Shown piece by piece: positions 1 through 9,146 of a stretch of DNA of 64,000 nt. The position numbers and the translations under genes are program-made. Source of the DNA: PALSA-610 sp038239145 (lineage in GTDB: Bacteria > Actinomycetota > Acidimicrobiia > IMCC26256 > PALSA-610); contig JBBSFB010000008.1 in assembly GCA_038239145.1 (NCBI GenBank), positions 42,417-106,416 on the forward strand, in the 5' to 3' direction. The notes beneath the pieces were generated by a model. The model was given only the letters and a program-made list of their open reading frames with translations, did not search any database and had not been told where the DNA came from. How positions within the stretch are numbered: the first letter of the stretch is position 1; each line of letters opens with the position of its first letter.

Positions 1-1760
1 TCACGGTCGGCGATGTGCGTCTCGAGCTCACCGATACGGGCGCGGAGCTCGTCGACGGTCGCGATCTGCTCGGCGATGCGGGCGCGCAACTCGTCGGCCG
101 CGGCGTCGCGCTCGGCCGCGGTGCCGGCGTTCTCCGCAAGGGCCCGTTCGAGATCGGCGACCTGGATCGAGAGTTGCTCGCGGGCAGCTTCGTGCTCGCC
201 GACGCGGGCCTGTGCGTCGGTCAACTCGGCCTCGATGCGGGCCCGGGTCTCGTCGGTTTCGGTCAGGCGCGCCTGCAGCTCCGCGAGTTGGGTCTCCGCC
301 GCCGCGACCCGACCCGCGAGGTCGTCGCGCTCTTGGCGATGCGTGTCGGCGGCGGCCTGCGATCCCCCGGCCTCTTCCCGCACGCGTACGATCTCTTCGG
401 TGAGCTCGGCGTGCCGGGCCGACGCGTCGTCGCGCGCCGCGGTCCGCTGGGCCACTTCGGCGTCCGCGGTGCGAGCGGACTCGCGTGCGAGCTCGAGCTC
501 GTCTCGTAGCTCCGCCAGCTCCACGCGCGCCTGGTCGGTCTCTCGTTCGGCCGCCTCATGTGCTTCGGTCGCGGCCGAGAGCTCGATGCGGGCCCGCTCG
601 AGCTCGGCGTGCCAACGCTCGGCACGGGCGTGGGCGAGCTCGATCGCGTCGTCGTCGTCGACGATCGGCGCCGGGGGGATTGCTGTCGGGGCGACGGGGG
701 TCGGCGGCGCGTCGGCCGTTGCCGACGCGCTCGGTTCCGGGGCCGGCTGAACCGGGGGAGTGGCGAAAAGGAATTCCCTCCGCGCCGGTTCGGGCTCCGT
801 GGACGCGAAGATGGCCGACGCCGACGCGAGAGTTTCGGGCTCGCCCGCAACAACCTCGTCCGGCGTTCGCCCAGCGGGCGTTTCCAGTTCGGGCGTCTCC
901 AGTTCACGTGTTGTCGCGTCGGGGGTGGTGGCGTCGGTCGGGCCGCTCTCGACCACGTCAAGGAATTGCTTGGCGGCTTGCAGCGGATCCCCGCCGGGTT
1001 CGATACCGAGCTCGTCGAGCAGCATGCGAATGCGCCCGATCGTCTCGCCGGCAGTTTCCGGCTCGTCACCGTCGGTCGCGGCCTGCGTCTCTTCGTGCGC
1101 CGTCGTTTCGTCCGTCGCCGTCGAAGTGAGATCCGCGGCCGCAGGGCTCGGCGGGATCTCGCTCGCCCCGACCGGATCCGCGCCCGCGGGACCGGTGGGC
1201 GACTGCGTGATGATGTCGGTTGACGGCACGGTCGCGGTGGGTGTGGTCGTGTCGGCCGCGCCGCCATGCACCGCTTCGAACGCGTCGAACGTCTCGAATC
1301 CGAGCGCGTGGAGCTTGGCCGCTTCTTCGACGAGAGTCTCGTGATACAGCCGCCGCGCCGCCGCGCCACCGAGGCGCTTGTGCGACTTGCGTTCGGTGTC
1401 GACCACGCGCGCGTGCACTTCGAAGATCGCCATCACCGCTTGCGGCGGCGGGGGAGGCGTCGGAGGAGTCGTCACTGGCGTACCTGTCGTGCTCGTCGTA
1501 CCGGTTGTGCCCGTCGTACCTGCAGCGTGTGTCGCCGCGCCATGTGTGGTTCCACCATGATCGTCCGGGAAGGCGTCGCGTGCCCGATCGGCCCGCGTCC
1601 GTTCGGCGCCGGTCGGTTCCGACCGCGTGTCCTCGGCACCCGACGTTCCCGGCGCCGGGGGCGTGGCGAGCTCAGGGACCGACGGCACGTCCTCCACATG
1701 GTCCTCATCGGTCGTTTTAGGACCGGCCTGAGGTCGGGTCCAGCCGAACCGGATCGACAT
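1..1760 (-). CDS. Large coiled-coil protein, N-terminal 586 residues (cut by the window edge)
   Basis: The minus strand reads open from ATG at 1760-1758 to the window edge, 586 codons with no stop. GGAGG (complement of 1766-1770) sits five bases before the ATG, which supports this start. Visible regions: an acidic and Pro/Thr-rich N-terminus with a GTTGTTGTTSTTGT run near residues 78-95 and a short polyproline; a predicted helical patch near residues 100-155 (AVMAIFEVHARVV onward); an Ala/Pro/Glu-rich linker; then from about residue 385 a long heptad-rich coiled coil rich in Glu, Arg, Ala and Leu. No signal peptide or membrane segment is seen. It is divergent from mraZ across 181 bases. It resembles cytoskeletal or polar-growth scaffold proteins only in composition; no family is recognised, and a function in division is only suggested by position. 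The C-terminus is outside the window. Confidence 0.8.
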   Translation of the reverse strand, partial: MSIRFGWTRPQAGPKTTDEDHVEDVPSVPELATPPAPGTSGAEDTRSEPTGAERTRADRARDAFPDDHGGTTHGAATHAAGTTGTTGTTSTTGTPVTTPPTPPPPPQAVMAIFEVHARVVDTERKSHKRLGGAAARRLYHETLVEEAAKLHALGFETFDAFEAVHGGAADTTTPTATVPSTDIITQSPTGPAGADPVGASEIPPSPAAADLTSTATDETTAHEETQAATDGDEPETAGETIGRIRMLLDELGIEPGGDPLQAAKQFLDVVESGPTDATTPDATTRELETPELETPAGRTPDEVVAGEPETLASASAIFASTEPEPARREFLFATPPVQPAPEPSASATADAPPTPVAPTAIPPAPIVDDDDAIELAHARAERWHAELERARIELSAATEAHEAAERETDQARVELAELRDELELARESARTADAEVAQRTAARDDASARHAELTEEIVRVREEAGGSQAAADTHRQERDDLAGRVAAAETQLAELQARLTETDETRARIEAELTDAQARVGEHEAAREQLSIQVADLERALAENAGTAAERDAAADELRARIAEQIATVDELRARIGELETHIADR

Positions 1761-1830
1761 GTTGGCCTCCGGGTGCAGGTGGGCGAACGGGGTTATTGAG
1801 GGTGGTGTGGGTTCTTGGGGGTGGAGATTG

Positions 1831-1858
1831 TTGACGTAGTGGAGGATTGTGTCATAAG
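1831..1858 (+). promoter_or_regulatory. Candidate mraZ promoter
   Basis: TTGACG (1831-1836) and CATAAG (1853-1858) are separated by 16 bases, a plausible sigma-70-type -35/-10 pair about 80 bases before mraZ. It is the best promoter-like pair in the divergent intergenic region. Not tested. Confidence 0.45.
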
Positions 1859-1941
1859 GTGGCGCTCAGTGGAGGGAAGGGGAGTCAAGTCCCCGTCCGG
1901 CCGCTCAAGCAACCAGCAGGCGAGGCAGCAGGGGTTCGGCA

Positions 1942-2367
1942 ATGTTCCTGGGGGAGTTCCAGCACTCCCTCGACGCCAAGGGTCGGGTGATTCTCCCGGT
2001 CCGGTTCCGTGCACAGCTCGAGGGGGGTGCGGTGATGGCAAGAGCGCTCGACGGATGCCTCGCGGTGTACCCCGTCGCCGAATTCGACCGCGTCGCCCGC
2101 AAGCTCCGGGAGGCCCGCGAGCGCGGCTCGCGCGAACGCCAGGCCGCCCGGACGTTCTTCGCCGGCGCCGTCGAGATCACCCCGGACAAACAAGGTCGGG
2201 TCGCAGTGCCGCAGCACCTGCGCGAGTACGCGCACCTCGATCGTGAGGTCATGGTCGCGGGCAGCTTCGACCACATCGAGATCTGGGATGCGCAGATGTT
2301 CGCGGCGCAAGACGAGGCCGGCATCGCATCCATCGTCGAGGGCGAAGGAATCAACGACTTCCTCTGA
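1942..2367 (+). CDS. mraZ: MraZ, transcriptional regulator of the dcw cluster
   Basis: 141 residues, the usual MraZ length. Two AbrB-like SpoVT halves are visible: N-terminal FLGEFQHSLDAKGRVILPVRFR (the DAKGR motif near residues 11-15) and a second copy with DKQGRVAVPQHLRE around residues 82-95. MraZ proteins are ring-forming DNA-binding proteins that control transcription from the first dcw promoter, and this gene has the standard position as first gene of the cluster. The ATG at 1942 follows only a weak purine-rich stretch (GCAGGGG). The next gene, rsmH, starts about 250 bases downstream after a structured leader, so it may be controlled separately. Confidence 0.95.
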   Translation: MFLGEFQHSLDAKGRVILPVRFRAQLEGGAVMARALDGCLAVYPVAEFDRVARKLREARERGSRERQAARTFFAGAVEITPDKQGRVAVPQHLREYAHLDREVMVAGSFDHIEIWDAQMFAAQDEAGIASIVEGEGINDFL

Positions 2368-2451
2368 TCGCACAACCACGCAATCCCGAGGTCGACACCT
2401 CTCCCGGCGCCGACAGCATTGACAACACGACGGAGCCCGCGTCCCGGGCTC

Positions 2452-2563
2452 GTCTTCAGCTCCCCGGCCGGCGCGGTTGTTGGCCCCTACTCCGCCCGCT
2501 TTCAGCCGTAGCCGACTCGGGGAGACATCCCGGGCGGTGCCTGTCGACCGGGGAGCTGAAGAC
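2452..2563 (+). ncRNA. Structured leader between mraZ and rsmH (candidate cis-regulatory RNA)
   Basis: The 251-base gap before rsmH contains a perfect 16-bp inverted repeat: GTCTTCAGCTCCCCGG at 2452-2467 and its complement at 2548-2563, with 80 bases between. Inside it, CCGCCCG (2492-2498) can pair with CGGGCGG (2531-2537), so a two-level stem with an internal multiloop is possible. The structure ends 43 bases before the rsmH ribosome-binding site. An actinobacterial mraW RNA motif has been described upstream of this gene by comparative genomics; position and size fit, but no covariance model could be run here. Confidence 0.6.
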
Positions 2564-2618
2564 GGGATCGGTGGCGCGGTTCCGAAGTGGCAAGGAGACA
2601 CGGTTCGGAGGAAACGGC

Positions 2619-3596
2619 GTGGAGGAGTTCTCGCATCTCCCGGTGATGGCCCGGGAGGTTGTGGAGCTTCTCTCGACGGTGCCCGGAGGAATGCTCGTCG
2701 ACTGCACCGTTGGTGGCGGTGGCCACTCGGCGTTGTTGTTGGACGCGCGTCCCGACGTGCACGTGCTCGGGCTCGACCGTGACATCGATGCCGTGGAAGC
2801 CGCCCGCTCGCGCCTTGCTCGCTTCGGTGATCGGGCGAAGGTCGTGCACGGAGGATTCGAGCGGCTCGCGAAGTTCGTGGAGGAGCACGGTGAAGGAGAC
2901 AAGGCGATGGGCATCCTGATGGATCTCGGAGTGAGCAGCGCGCAGCTCGATCGACCCGAGCGCGGCTTCTCGTATCGCTTCGACGCGCCCCTCGACATGC
3001 GCATGGACGCCAAGCAGTCGCTCACGGCGACGGTGGTCGTCAACGAGTACGACGAGTCGGAGCTCGCAGTGGTGATCTCTCAGTACGGCGAAGAACGGTT
3101 CTCGCGGCGCATCGCGCACGCAATCGTGGCCTCCCGGCCGGTGCTCACGACGCGCGCGTTGGCCGACATCGTGCGAGACGCGATCCCGGCCGCGACGCGG
3201 CGTCGGGGGCCGCACCCGGCGCGGCGCACCTTCCAAGCGATCCGCATGGAGGTGAATCGCGAGCTGCCGAACCTGGCGGACGGTCTTGACGAGTCGGTAC
3301 ACGTCGTCGGTCCCGGTGGTCGCGTCCTCGTGCTCGCGTACCACTCGCTCGAGGACCGCATGGTGAAGGAACGCTTCGGCCGTTGGGCGGGCGACGACGC
3401 CGACCGCGACGTCCCGGCCAAGCTCCCCGTCGCGCCCGCGAGACCGCACCCGCTCGTGCGGGTCCTGACCCGCAAGCCGCGGCGGCCGTCCGCCGACGAG
3501 ATCGAGTCGAACCCACGCGCCGAGAGCGCACGCCTGCGTGCCGTCGAGCGCCTGGCCGAACTGCCTGCAGCCGCCTTTCCCGACATCGTGGCCTGA
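2619..3596 (+). CDS. rsmH: 16S rRNA (cytosine1402-N4)-methyltransferase RsmH (MraW)
   Basis: 325 residues, family-typical. The SAM-binding motif VDCTVGGGGHS lies near residues 27-37, followed by VLGLDRD and the MDLGVSSAQLD motif characteristic of RsmH, which methylates N4 of C1402 in the ribosomal P site. I chose GTG 2619 because GGAGGA (2607-2612) lies six bases upstream and the protein then begins close to the conserved LPVM.EVV segment. An in-frame GTG at 2571 would add 16 residues but has no ribosome-binding site and lies just after the leader stem. It is followed after eight bases by the ftsL-like gene. Confidence 0.96.
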   Translation: MEEFSHLPVMAREVVELLSTVPGGMLVDCTVGGGGHSALLLDARPDVHVLGLDRDIDAVEAARSRLARFGDRAKVVHGGFERLAKFVEEHGEGDKAMGILMDLGVSSAQLDRPERGFSYRFDAPLDMRMDAKQSLTATVVVNEYDESELAVVISQYGEERFSRRIAHAIVASRPVLTTRALADIVRDAIPAATRRRGPHPARRTFQAIRMEVNRELPNLADGLDESVHVVGPGGRVLVLAYHSLEDRMVKERFGRWAGDDADRDVPAKLPVAPARPHPLVRVLTRKPRRPSADEIESNPRAESARLRAVERLAELPAAAFPDIVA

Positions 3597-3604
3597 GAGC
3601 GCCA

Positions 3605-4078
3605 ATGAGCGCGCAACCGTCCCCGCGGACCTCCCAGAACCCGAACGCAGCGCCGCGTCCGGAATCGAACCCCCGCGGGGACGGCGCGCGCGCCCGGCTC
3701 ACGGTCGCGCCCGAAACGGCCCGCCGCCGGCTGCGGGCCCGGCTGATGATGTGGACCGCAGCGCTCGTCACGGTCGCGTCGCTCTTCACGCTCGTGGCCT
3801 TCCACGTGTTTGCGGCGCAGTCGGCGTTCACGCTCGAGCGCCTTTCCAAGGACCGGGCCAACGAACAACTGCGCTACGAGCGCCTCCGCGAATTCGTGGC
3901 GACCCTTTCTTCGGCCCAGAACGTGATCGCGGCGTCGAAGAACCTGGGAATGGTTCCCGGGCCGTCGCCGATCTCGCTCGTAGTCGGCTCATCCTCGGCG
4001 GGCTCGAAGACCCCCACGGTTCCGGCGCCGTCCACGGACGCGGTGTACGACCAGACGAAACAGGCCCTTGCCCCGTAA
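3605..4078 (+). CDS. ftsL: FtsL-like septal membrane protein
   Basis: 157 residues with a disordered Pro/Arg-rich cytoplasmic N-terminus (1-40), one transmembrane helix at about 50-70 (MWTAALVTVASLFTLVAF) and an extracytoplasmic helix with a short coiled coil (FTLERLSKDRANEQLRYERL), ending in a Ser/Thr-rich tail. Sequence conservation in FtsL is poor; the call rests on topology and on its slot between rsmH and ftsI, where FtsL sits in nearly all dcw clusters. FtsL forms the FtsQLB complex that activates FtsWI. Its last 11 bases overlap the start of ftsI. Confidence 0.8.
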   Translation: MSAQPSPRTSQNPNAAPRPESNPRGDGARARLTVAPETARRRLRARLMMWTAALVTVASLFTLVAFHVFAAQSAFTLERLSKDRANEQLRYERLREFVATLSSAQNVIAASKNLGMVPGPSPISLVVGSSSAGSKTPTVPAPSTDAVYDQTKQALAP

Positions 4079-6254
4079 TCCGGACGAGCCCCCGCGTCGG
4101 CGCGTGGATCCGACCGGATACCGGTCTCCGCCGCCGGGCCGTTCACCGGCGGCGCCCGGCGCGAAGCGTGCCCTACCGACCCGTGCCCGACCGACCCATG
4201 ACGCGCGGCCGGTGCGCCCGGTTCGCGCCGCAGGTGTTGCCCGTCCCGCTCGCCGCCTGGGCGTATGCAGCGCGCTGTTGGTACTCGCGTTCGGTTTGCT
4301 CGCAGCGCGTGTCGGTCAGCTGCAACTCGCCGACGGCGGGCGCTACAAGAAGCTGTCCGTCGACCTCGCGCTGCACACCGTTCCTCTCACTGCGGAACGG
4401 GGGAGCATCTTCGACGCCAATGGGCGCGACCTTGCGATGTCGATCCAACGCACGACCGTCTACGCCGACCCGACGCTCGTCACTGATCCTCTCGGTGAAG
4501 CGGCGACGCTCGCGCCGGTGCTACACATCGGCGAGCACGGACTGTTCCAGGCCCTGTCCGACAAGGGAATGGTCAAGTCGCCCCGTCGCTTCGCCTATCT
4601 CGCGCACACAGTGCCCGACGAGGTCGCCCAGGCGGTCCAGGCGCTGAAGCTTCCGGGCATCGGCTTCGTGCCGGAGTCGGCGCGGAGCTATCCCGCGGGC
4701 TCGGTCGGCGCCGCCGTCGTCGGGCAGACGCACGCCGACGGGACCGGCGCGGCCGGCGTCGAGGCGGAATACAACTCCCTGTTGGCCGGCAAGTCGGGGG
4801 AGTTGACGGTAGAGCAGGACCCGCTCGGCCACGACATCCCCGACACGCAGCGGACGCAGGTCGACGCCGAGCGCGGAACCGATGTCGTGTTGACCCTCGA
4901 TGAAGACCTCCAATGGCAGGCGGAGTACTCGCTGCTCGACCAGGTGAAGGCCACGGGCGCGAACAGCGGCATGGCCGTGGTGGTCGACGTGACCAACGGC
5001 AACGTGCTCGCGATAGCGAACGTGAAGGGCGGGACGCCGACCGCCCCCGCGCACGTCGCCGACTCGCTCGACCACAACACGCCGCTCACTGATCTCTTCG
5101 AGCCGGGTTCGACGAACAAGCTGATCACGTTGTCGTGGGCGCTCGAACACGGGCACATCACGCCGAGCACGATGTTCAACGTGCCCGACTCGATATCCGT
5201 CGACAAGAACGTGAAGTCGTATGTCGACGCGGAGGCGCACACCGGCGTGGCCGGCGGTATCGAGCACTGGACGACCGCCGACATCCTGCGGGAGTCGTCG
5301 AACGTCGGCACGATCGAGATCGCGCAGAAGATGAAGAACCAAGAAGTCGCCGACGCGGTGCGGGCATTCGGGCTCGGCACCCAAACGTCCGTGCTATGGC
5401 CGGGACAGCCCGCCGGATTGCTGTTGTCCCCGTCGCAGTACTACGCCACCGGGAAGTACTCGACCGCGATCGGATACGGCGTGTCGGTGACCGCGATGCA
5501 GATGCTCGACGCGTTCTCGACGATCGCGAACGGCGGCGTCACCCGGCCCCCGCACCTGCTCGAAGCGACGGTCGACGCGAAGGGTGTGCGTCGTACCGCC
5601 CCGGTACCCGCCGGGACCCGGGTCGTGTCGGGGAAAACCGCCGAGTCGATGACGCAGATGCTCCAAGGAGTGGTGTCGAACGGCACCGGTGCGTGCGCGG
5701 CGATCGCGGGATACAACGTCGCAGGGAAGACCGGCACCGCGAAGAAGGCGCTGGCGACCGGCGGGTACGCCCCCGCGGCGACGATGGCGTCGTTCATCGG
5801 TTACGCACCGGCCGCGCACCCGCGCTTCGCCACGCTCGTCGTCCTCGACGAGAACAACCTCAGCTACGGCGGCGGCGTTGCTGCACCGGTCTTCTCCGAG
5901 ATCACCCAGTTCGCGTTGCAGCAGTACGGGGTGAGCCCGACCGACCTCGCCAACACGCAGTACTCGGCCGCGCAGCTCACCGCGAAGGCCGCGGGTAACT
6001 CGTGCGCGGTGGCGCACGGAGCGGATCTCGCCAACGCGCAGGCCCGCCTCGCCGACGCGCACCCGTCCTCGACGACGACCGGTACGCAGATCGGTTCCGC
6101 ATCTCGCGCGACGTCCGGCAACACACCTCGTTCCGGTACGACACCTCGTTCCGGTACGACGGCCCCCTCCGGTACGACGGTCCCGGGGAGAACGACGGCC
6201 GGAACGACCACGGGCACCGGTAGCCTGCCCCCCGACCCGTCCAAGCACACCTAG
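4068..6254 (+). CDS. ftsI: FtsI/PBP3-type septal peptidoglycan transpeptidase
   Basis: Class B penicillin-binding protein of up to 728 residues. After a basic Pro/Arg-rich N-terminus comes one transmembrane helix (GVCSALLVLAFGLLAARV), the PBP dimerisation domain (AERGSIFDANGRDLA), then the transpeptidase domain. Catalytic motifs by position: S348-T-N-K351 (SxxK), S410-S-N, and K554-T-G. The protein crosslinks septal peptidoglycan and works with FtsW. The C-terminal 60 residues are a Thr/Ser/Gly-rich tail with repeats. Start is uncertain: TTG 4068 overlaps ftsL and keeps coupling, while an in-frame GTG near 4104 would remove about 12 residues. Confidence 0.95.
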   Translation: MPRNPDEPPRRRVDPTGYRSPPPGRSPAAPGAKRALPTRARPTHDARPVRPVRAAGVARPARRLGVCSALLVLAFGLLAARVGQLQLADGGRYKKLSVDLALHTVPLTAERGSIFDANGRDLAMSIQRTTVYADPTLVTDPLGEAATLAPVLHIGEHGLFQALSDKGMVKSPRRFAYLAHTVPDEVAQAVQALKLPGIGFVPESARSYPAGSVGAAVVGQTHADGTGAAGVEAEYNSLLAGKSGELTVEQDPLGHDIPDTQRTQVDAERGTDVVLTLDEDLQWQAEYSLLDQVKATGANSGMAVVVDVTNGNVLAIANVKGGTPTAPAHVADSLDHNTPLTDLFEPGSTNKLITLSWALEHGHITPSTMFNVPDSISVDKNVKSYVDAEAHTGVAGGIEHWTTADILRESSNVGTIEIAQKMKNQEVADAVRAFGLGTQTSVLWPGQPAGLLLSPSQYYATGKYSTAIGYGVSVTAMQMLDAFSTIANGGVTRPPHLLEATVDAKGVRRTAPVPAGTRVVSGKTAESMTQMLQGVVSNGTGACAAIAGYNVAGKTGTAKKALATGGYAPAATMASFIGYAPAAHPRFATLVVLDENNLSYGGGVAAPVFSEITQFALQQYGVSPTDLANTQYSAAQLTAKAAGNSCAVAHGADLANAQARLADAHPSSTTTGTQIGSASRATSGNTPRSGTTPRSGTTAPSGTTVPGRTTAGTTTGTGSLPPDPSKHT
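6123..6176 (+). repeat. 18-bp tandem repeat in the ftsI 3' end
   Basis: Three units: 6123-6140 and 6141-6158 are identical, and 6159-6176 keeps the last nine bases (CCGGTACGA phase). They encode the TPRSGT-type repeats of the FtsI tail, which lies outside the catalytic domain and is probably disordered. Confidence 0.85.
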
Positions 6255-6261
6255 GAGGACC

Positions 6262-7743
6262 GTGCTGCTGCACGACCTCCTCGCCGACAACGAGGCGCGC
6301 GATCACCTCCTCGAGGTCACGGGTGAGGGCGCAATCGACATCGGCTCGATCGTTCACGACAGCCGTGACGCGGGCCCGGGTGCCCTCTTCTGCTGCATCC
6401 CCGGCGCACGCAGCAACGGTCACGACTTCGCGCGCGCCGCGGTCGCGGCCGGTGCATCGGCGCTCCTCGTCGAGCGGACGTTGGAGTTGGACGTGCCGCA
6501 GGTCCGGGTCGATTCCGTTCGGGAGACGATCGGCCCGCTGGCATCCCGTCTCCACGGTCACCCGTCGCAGGCCCTGCGGGTTCTGGGGGTCACCGGGACC
6601 AACGGCAAGACGAGCACGACCTATCTCCTCGAAGCCATCGCCCGGGCGAACGGTGAGCGGGTAGGTGTGATCGGCACCGTTGAAGCTCGGATCGACGGGA
6701 CCGCAGTGCCGATGCTCCACACCACCCCCGAAGCGACGGAGCTCCAGGCCCTCTTGGCCCGAATGCGCGCCGCCGGCGTCACGACGGTGGCGATGGAGGT
6801 TTCGTCGCACGCGCTGGACCAACACCGAGTCGACGGGACCCGGTTCGCGGCGGTGGCCTTCACGAACCTGACCCACGAGCACCTCGACTATCACTCGAGT
6901 GTCGAGAGTTATTTCGAAGCCAAAGCCTCACTCTTCGATTTACGGTTCTCGGCGCGCGCCGCGATCAACCTGGATGATCCCAAGGGCGCTGACCTGGTCG
7001 AACGTTCTCGCGCCCGCGGGCTACAAGTGTGCACGTACTCGATCGACGATTCCTCCGCCGACGTCTACGCCCGGGATGTGCTCCTCCGCCGGGACGAGAC
7101 CCTGTTCGATCTGGTGGACGCCCGCCACGATCACCACGGCGTGGTGCGAAGCCCGCTCGTCGGGCAGTTCAACGTCGCGAACCAGCTCGCCGCGGCGGCG
7201 GCGGCGCTCCTCGTCGGCTTCTCGTTCGAGGCGGTTCTGGCCGGGCTGGGCGCGCCGGTACGCGTCCCGGGCCGGTTCGAACGGGTCGGCTCGGCCCGCG
7301 ACTTCGCGGTGCTGGTCGACTACGCACACACGCCCGATGCCCTGGCATCGGTGCTCGGAGCCGCCCGGTCGCTCGTAGACGGTGGGAAACTCGTCGTCGT
7401 GTTCGGGTGCGGAGGCGACCGCGATCGATCGAAGCGCCCGCTCATGGGCGAGGTCGCCACCCGGCTCGCCGACATCGCCGTCGTGACCTCGGACAATCCG
7501 CGCTCGGAGCAGCCCGGCGCCATCGTGCGCGACATCCTCGGCGGCATCCCGGCCGAACGTCCGGCGCCATTAGTCGAGCTCGACCGGAGGACGGCCATCA
7601 GGGTGGCGGTGCGCCAGGCGGGGACCGGCGACGTGATCGTGATCGCGGGCAAAGGGCACGAGACCGGCCAGACCTTCGACGGGGTCACGATGCCGTTCGA
7701 CGATCGCGTCGTCGCGGGCGAAGAATTGGCGGGATGCTCGTGA
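6262..7743 (+). CDS. murE: UDP-MurNAc-L-Ala-D-Glu:meso-diaminopimelate ligase MurE
   Basis: 493 residues. Three-domain Mur ligase: an N-terminal UDP-binding domain, the ATP loop GTNGKTS at residues 112-118, and a C-terminal domain with D411-N-P-R414, the motif that marks ligases selecting meso-diaminopimelate over lysine. It adds the third stem-peptide residue in the cytoplasm, so the wall is predicted to be A1-gamma type with meso-DAP. The GTG start follows AGGAGG (6253-6258), which overlaps the ftsI stop codon, with a short three-base spacing. Its stop overlaps murF. Confidence 0.97.
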   Translation: MLLHDLLADNEARDHLLEVTGEGAIDIGSIVHDSRDAGPGALFCCIPGARSNGHDFARAAVAAGASALLVERTLELDVPQVRVDSVRETIGPLASRLHGHPSQALRVLGVTGTNGKTSTTYLLEAIARANGERVGVIGTVEARIDGTAVPMLHTTPEATELQALLARMRAAGVTTVAMEVSSHALDQHRVDGTRFAAVAFTNLTHEHLDYHSSVESYFEAKASLFDLRFSARAAINLDDPKGADLVERSRARGLQVCTYSIDDSSADVYARDVLLRRDETLFDLVDARHDHHGVVRSPLVGQFNVANQLAAAAAALLVGFSFEAVLAGLGAPVRVPGRFERVGSARDFAVLVDYAHTPDALASVLGAARSLVDGGKLVVVFGCGGDRDRSKRPLMGEVATRLADIAVVTSDNPRSEQPGAIVRDILGGIPAERPAPLVELDRRTAIRVAVRQAGTGDVIVIAGKGHETGQTFDGVTMPFDDRVVAGEELAGCS

Positions 7744-9146
7744 CGCTGCTGACCGCAGCCGAGATCGCGAGCCGGTCGATCGGGCGGGTCGTCGGCGACG
7801 CGACCGCGACGGTCGACGCGTGGGCATTCGATTCAAGGGCGCTCGAGGACGGCGCGTGTTTCGTCGCGCTCCGGGGCGCTCGTGACGGGCACGACTTCGT
7901 CGCGGCGGCGTTCGCCGCCGGCGCGCGTGTCGCCCTCGTCGATCACGAGTTCGCAGGCGTTCCCGCCCCCGGACCGGGCCGGGCGCTGGTGCACGTGGGT
8001 GACACGCTCGGCGCGTTGCAAGATGTGGCGCGCTCGCTGCGCCTCGACCGCCCCGAGCTGCACGTGGTGGCGGTCGCCGGTTCCACCGGCAAGACGTCGA
8101 CGAAGGACCTGCTGGCGGCGGCGCTGGTCTCGCAGGGCTGCCACGCGAACGCGGAGTCGTACAACAACGAGTTCGGGCTCCCGATCACCCTCTGCAACAC
8201 GCCGTCGTCGGCTCGGGTCGTCGTCACCGAGATGGGGGAGCGGTTCGCCGGCGATCTCGACGAGCTGTGCGCGATCGCCCGGCCCGATACCGGAGTTGTC
8301 ACCAACGTCGGTCTCGCCCACGCCGAACATCTCGGTGGTCGTGCCGGCGTGATCGCGGTGTTGACCGAGTTGCTCGACTCGCTGCCCGGTACCGGTACTG
8401 CGGTGCTGAACGCCGACGACCCGGCCACGCCCGAGTTGCTCGGAACGACCGTCGCGTCGGTGTTGACCGTCGGTGAGCGCCACGATGCCGAGTATCAACT
8501 CCGCGACGTGGAGCTCGACCGTTGGTTGCGACCGACATTCACCGTCGCCGGCCAACGCTTCGCGGTTCCCTTGCGGGGCCGCCATCAGGCGCTGAACTCG
8601 GCCATGGCGATCGCGGTCGCCCACCGTGTCTTCGCTGTTCCGCTCGAAGAGATCGCGCTCGAGCTCGCGACCGCGGCGCCGGGCCGTTGGCGCATGGAGC
8701 TCGAGGAGACCGACGCGGGCGTGACGCTGCTGAACGACTCCTACAACGCGAACCCCACGTCGATGGAGGCCGCGCTCGTCGCCGTCGCGCATCTGACTCT
8801 GCCGCAAGGTGCGCGCCGCATCGCGGTGCTCGGCGACATGCGCGAGCTCGGGGCGCACCACGATGCCGCCCATCGCACCGTGGGGGAGCGGGCGGGGGAG
8901 CTCGGGCTCGACGTCGTCGTCGGTGTGGGATCGGGAGGCGCAGCGATCGCCGAAGCCGCCGGGACGCGCGGCGTCGAGACCTTCGTGACGGCCGACGCGA
9001 CCGGCGCGGCGGCGCTCGTCGCACCGATGCTGCGCCGCGGCGACGCGGTGTTGATCAAAGGAAGCCGCGCCCTTGGCCTCGAGCAGACCGCCCGCGCGCT
9101 CGTCGCGGCGGGTCGGGCCGAGCCGGCACGAGGCGGGCCCGCATGA
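7734..9146 (+). CDS. murF: UDP-MurNAc-tripeptide:D-Ala-D-Ala ligase MurF
   Basis: 470 residues. The ATP loop GSTGKTSTKDLL and the NNEFGLP segment that follows are typical of MurF, as is the NDSYNANPTSM motif in the C-terminal domain. MurF adds D-Ala-D-Ala to complete the UDP-MurNAc-pentapeptide. ATG 7734 lies inside the last codons of murE (ten-base overlap), and the longer upstream open frame is only the alternative frame of murE. The stop overlaps the mraY start as ATGA. Confidence 0.96.
   Translation: MLVTLLTAAEIASRSIGRVVGDATATVDAWAFDSRALEDGACFVALRGARDGHDFVAAAFAAGARVALVDHEFAGVPAPGPGRALVHVGDTLGALQDVARSLRLDRPELHVVAVAGSTGKTSTKDLLAAALVSQGCHANAESYNNEFGLPITLCNTPSSARVVVTEMGERFAGDLDELCAIARPDTGVVTNVGLAHAEHLGGRAGVIAVLTELLDSLPGTGTAVLNADDPATPELLGTTVASVLTVGERHDAEYQLRDVELDRWLRPTFTVAGQRFAVPLRGRHQALNSAMAIAVAHRVFAVPLEEIALELATAAPGRWRMELEETDAGVTLLNDSYNANPTSMEAALVAVAHLTLPQGARRIAVLGDMRELGAHHDAAHRTVGERAGELGLDVVVGVGSGGAAIAEAAGTRGVETFVTADATGAAALVAPMLRRGDAVLIKGSRALGLEQTARALVAAGRAEPARGGPA

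Noticed and set aside
13..750. Long plus-strand open frame rich in Ser/Arg/Ala
   Set aside because: It is the antisense of the coiled-coil gene. The minus-strand frame has a ribosome-binding site, heptad pattern and no stop over 586 codons.
1800..1826. TGGGT and TGGGG boxes upstream of mraZ as MraZ operator
   Set aside because: Known MraZ sites are TGGGN repeats at ten-base steps. Here the step is eight bases and the region is generally G-rich, so it is not convincing.
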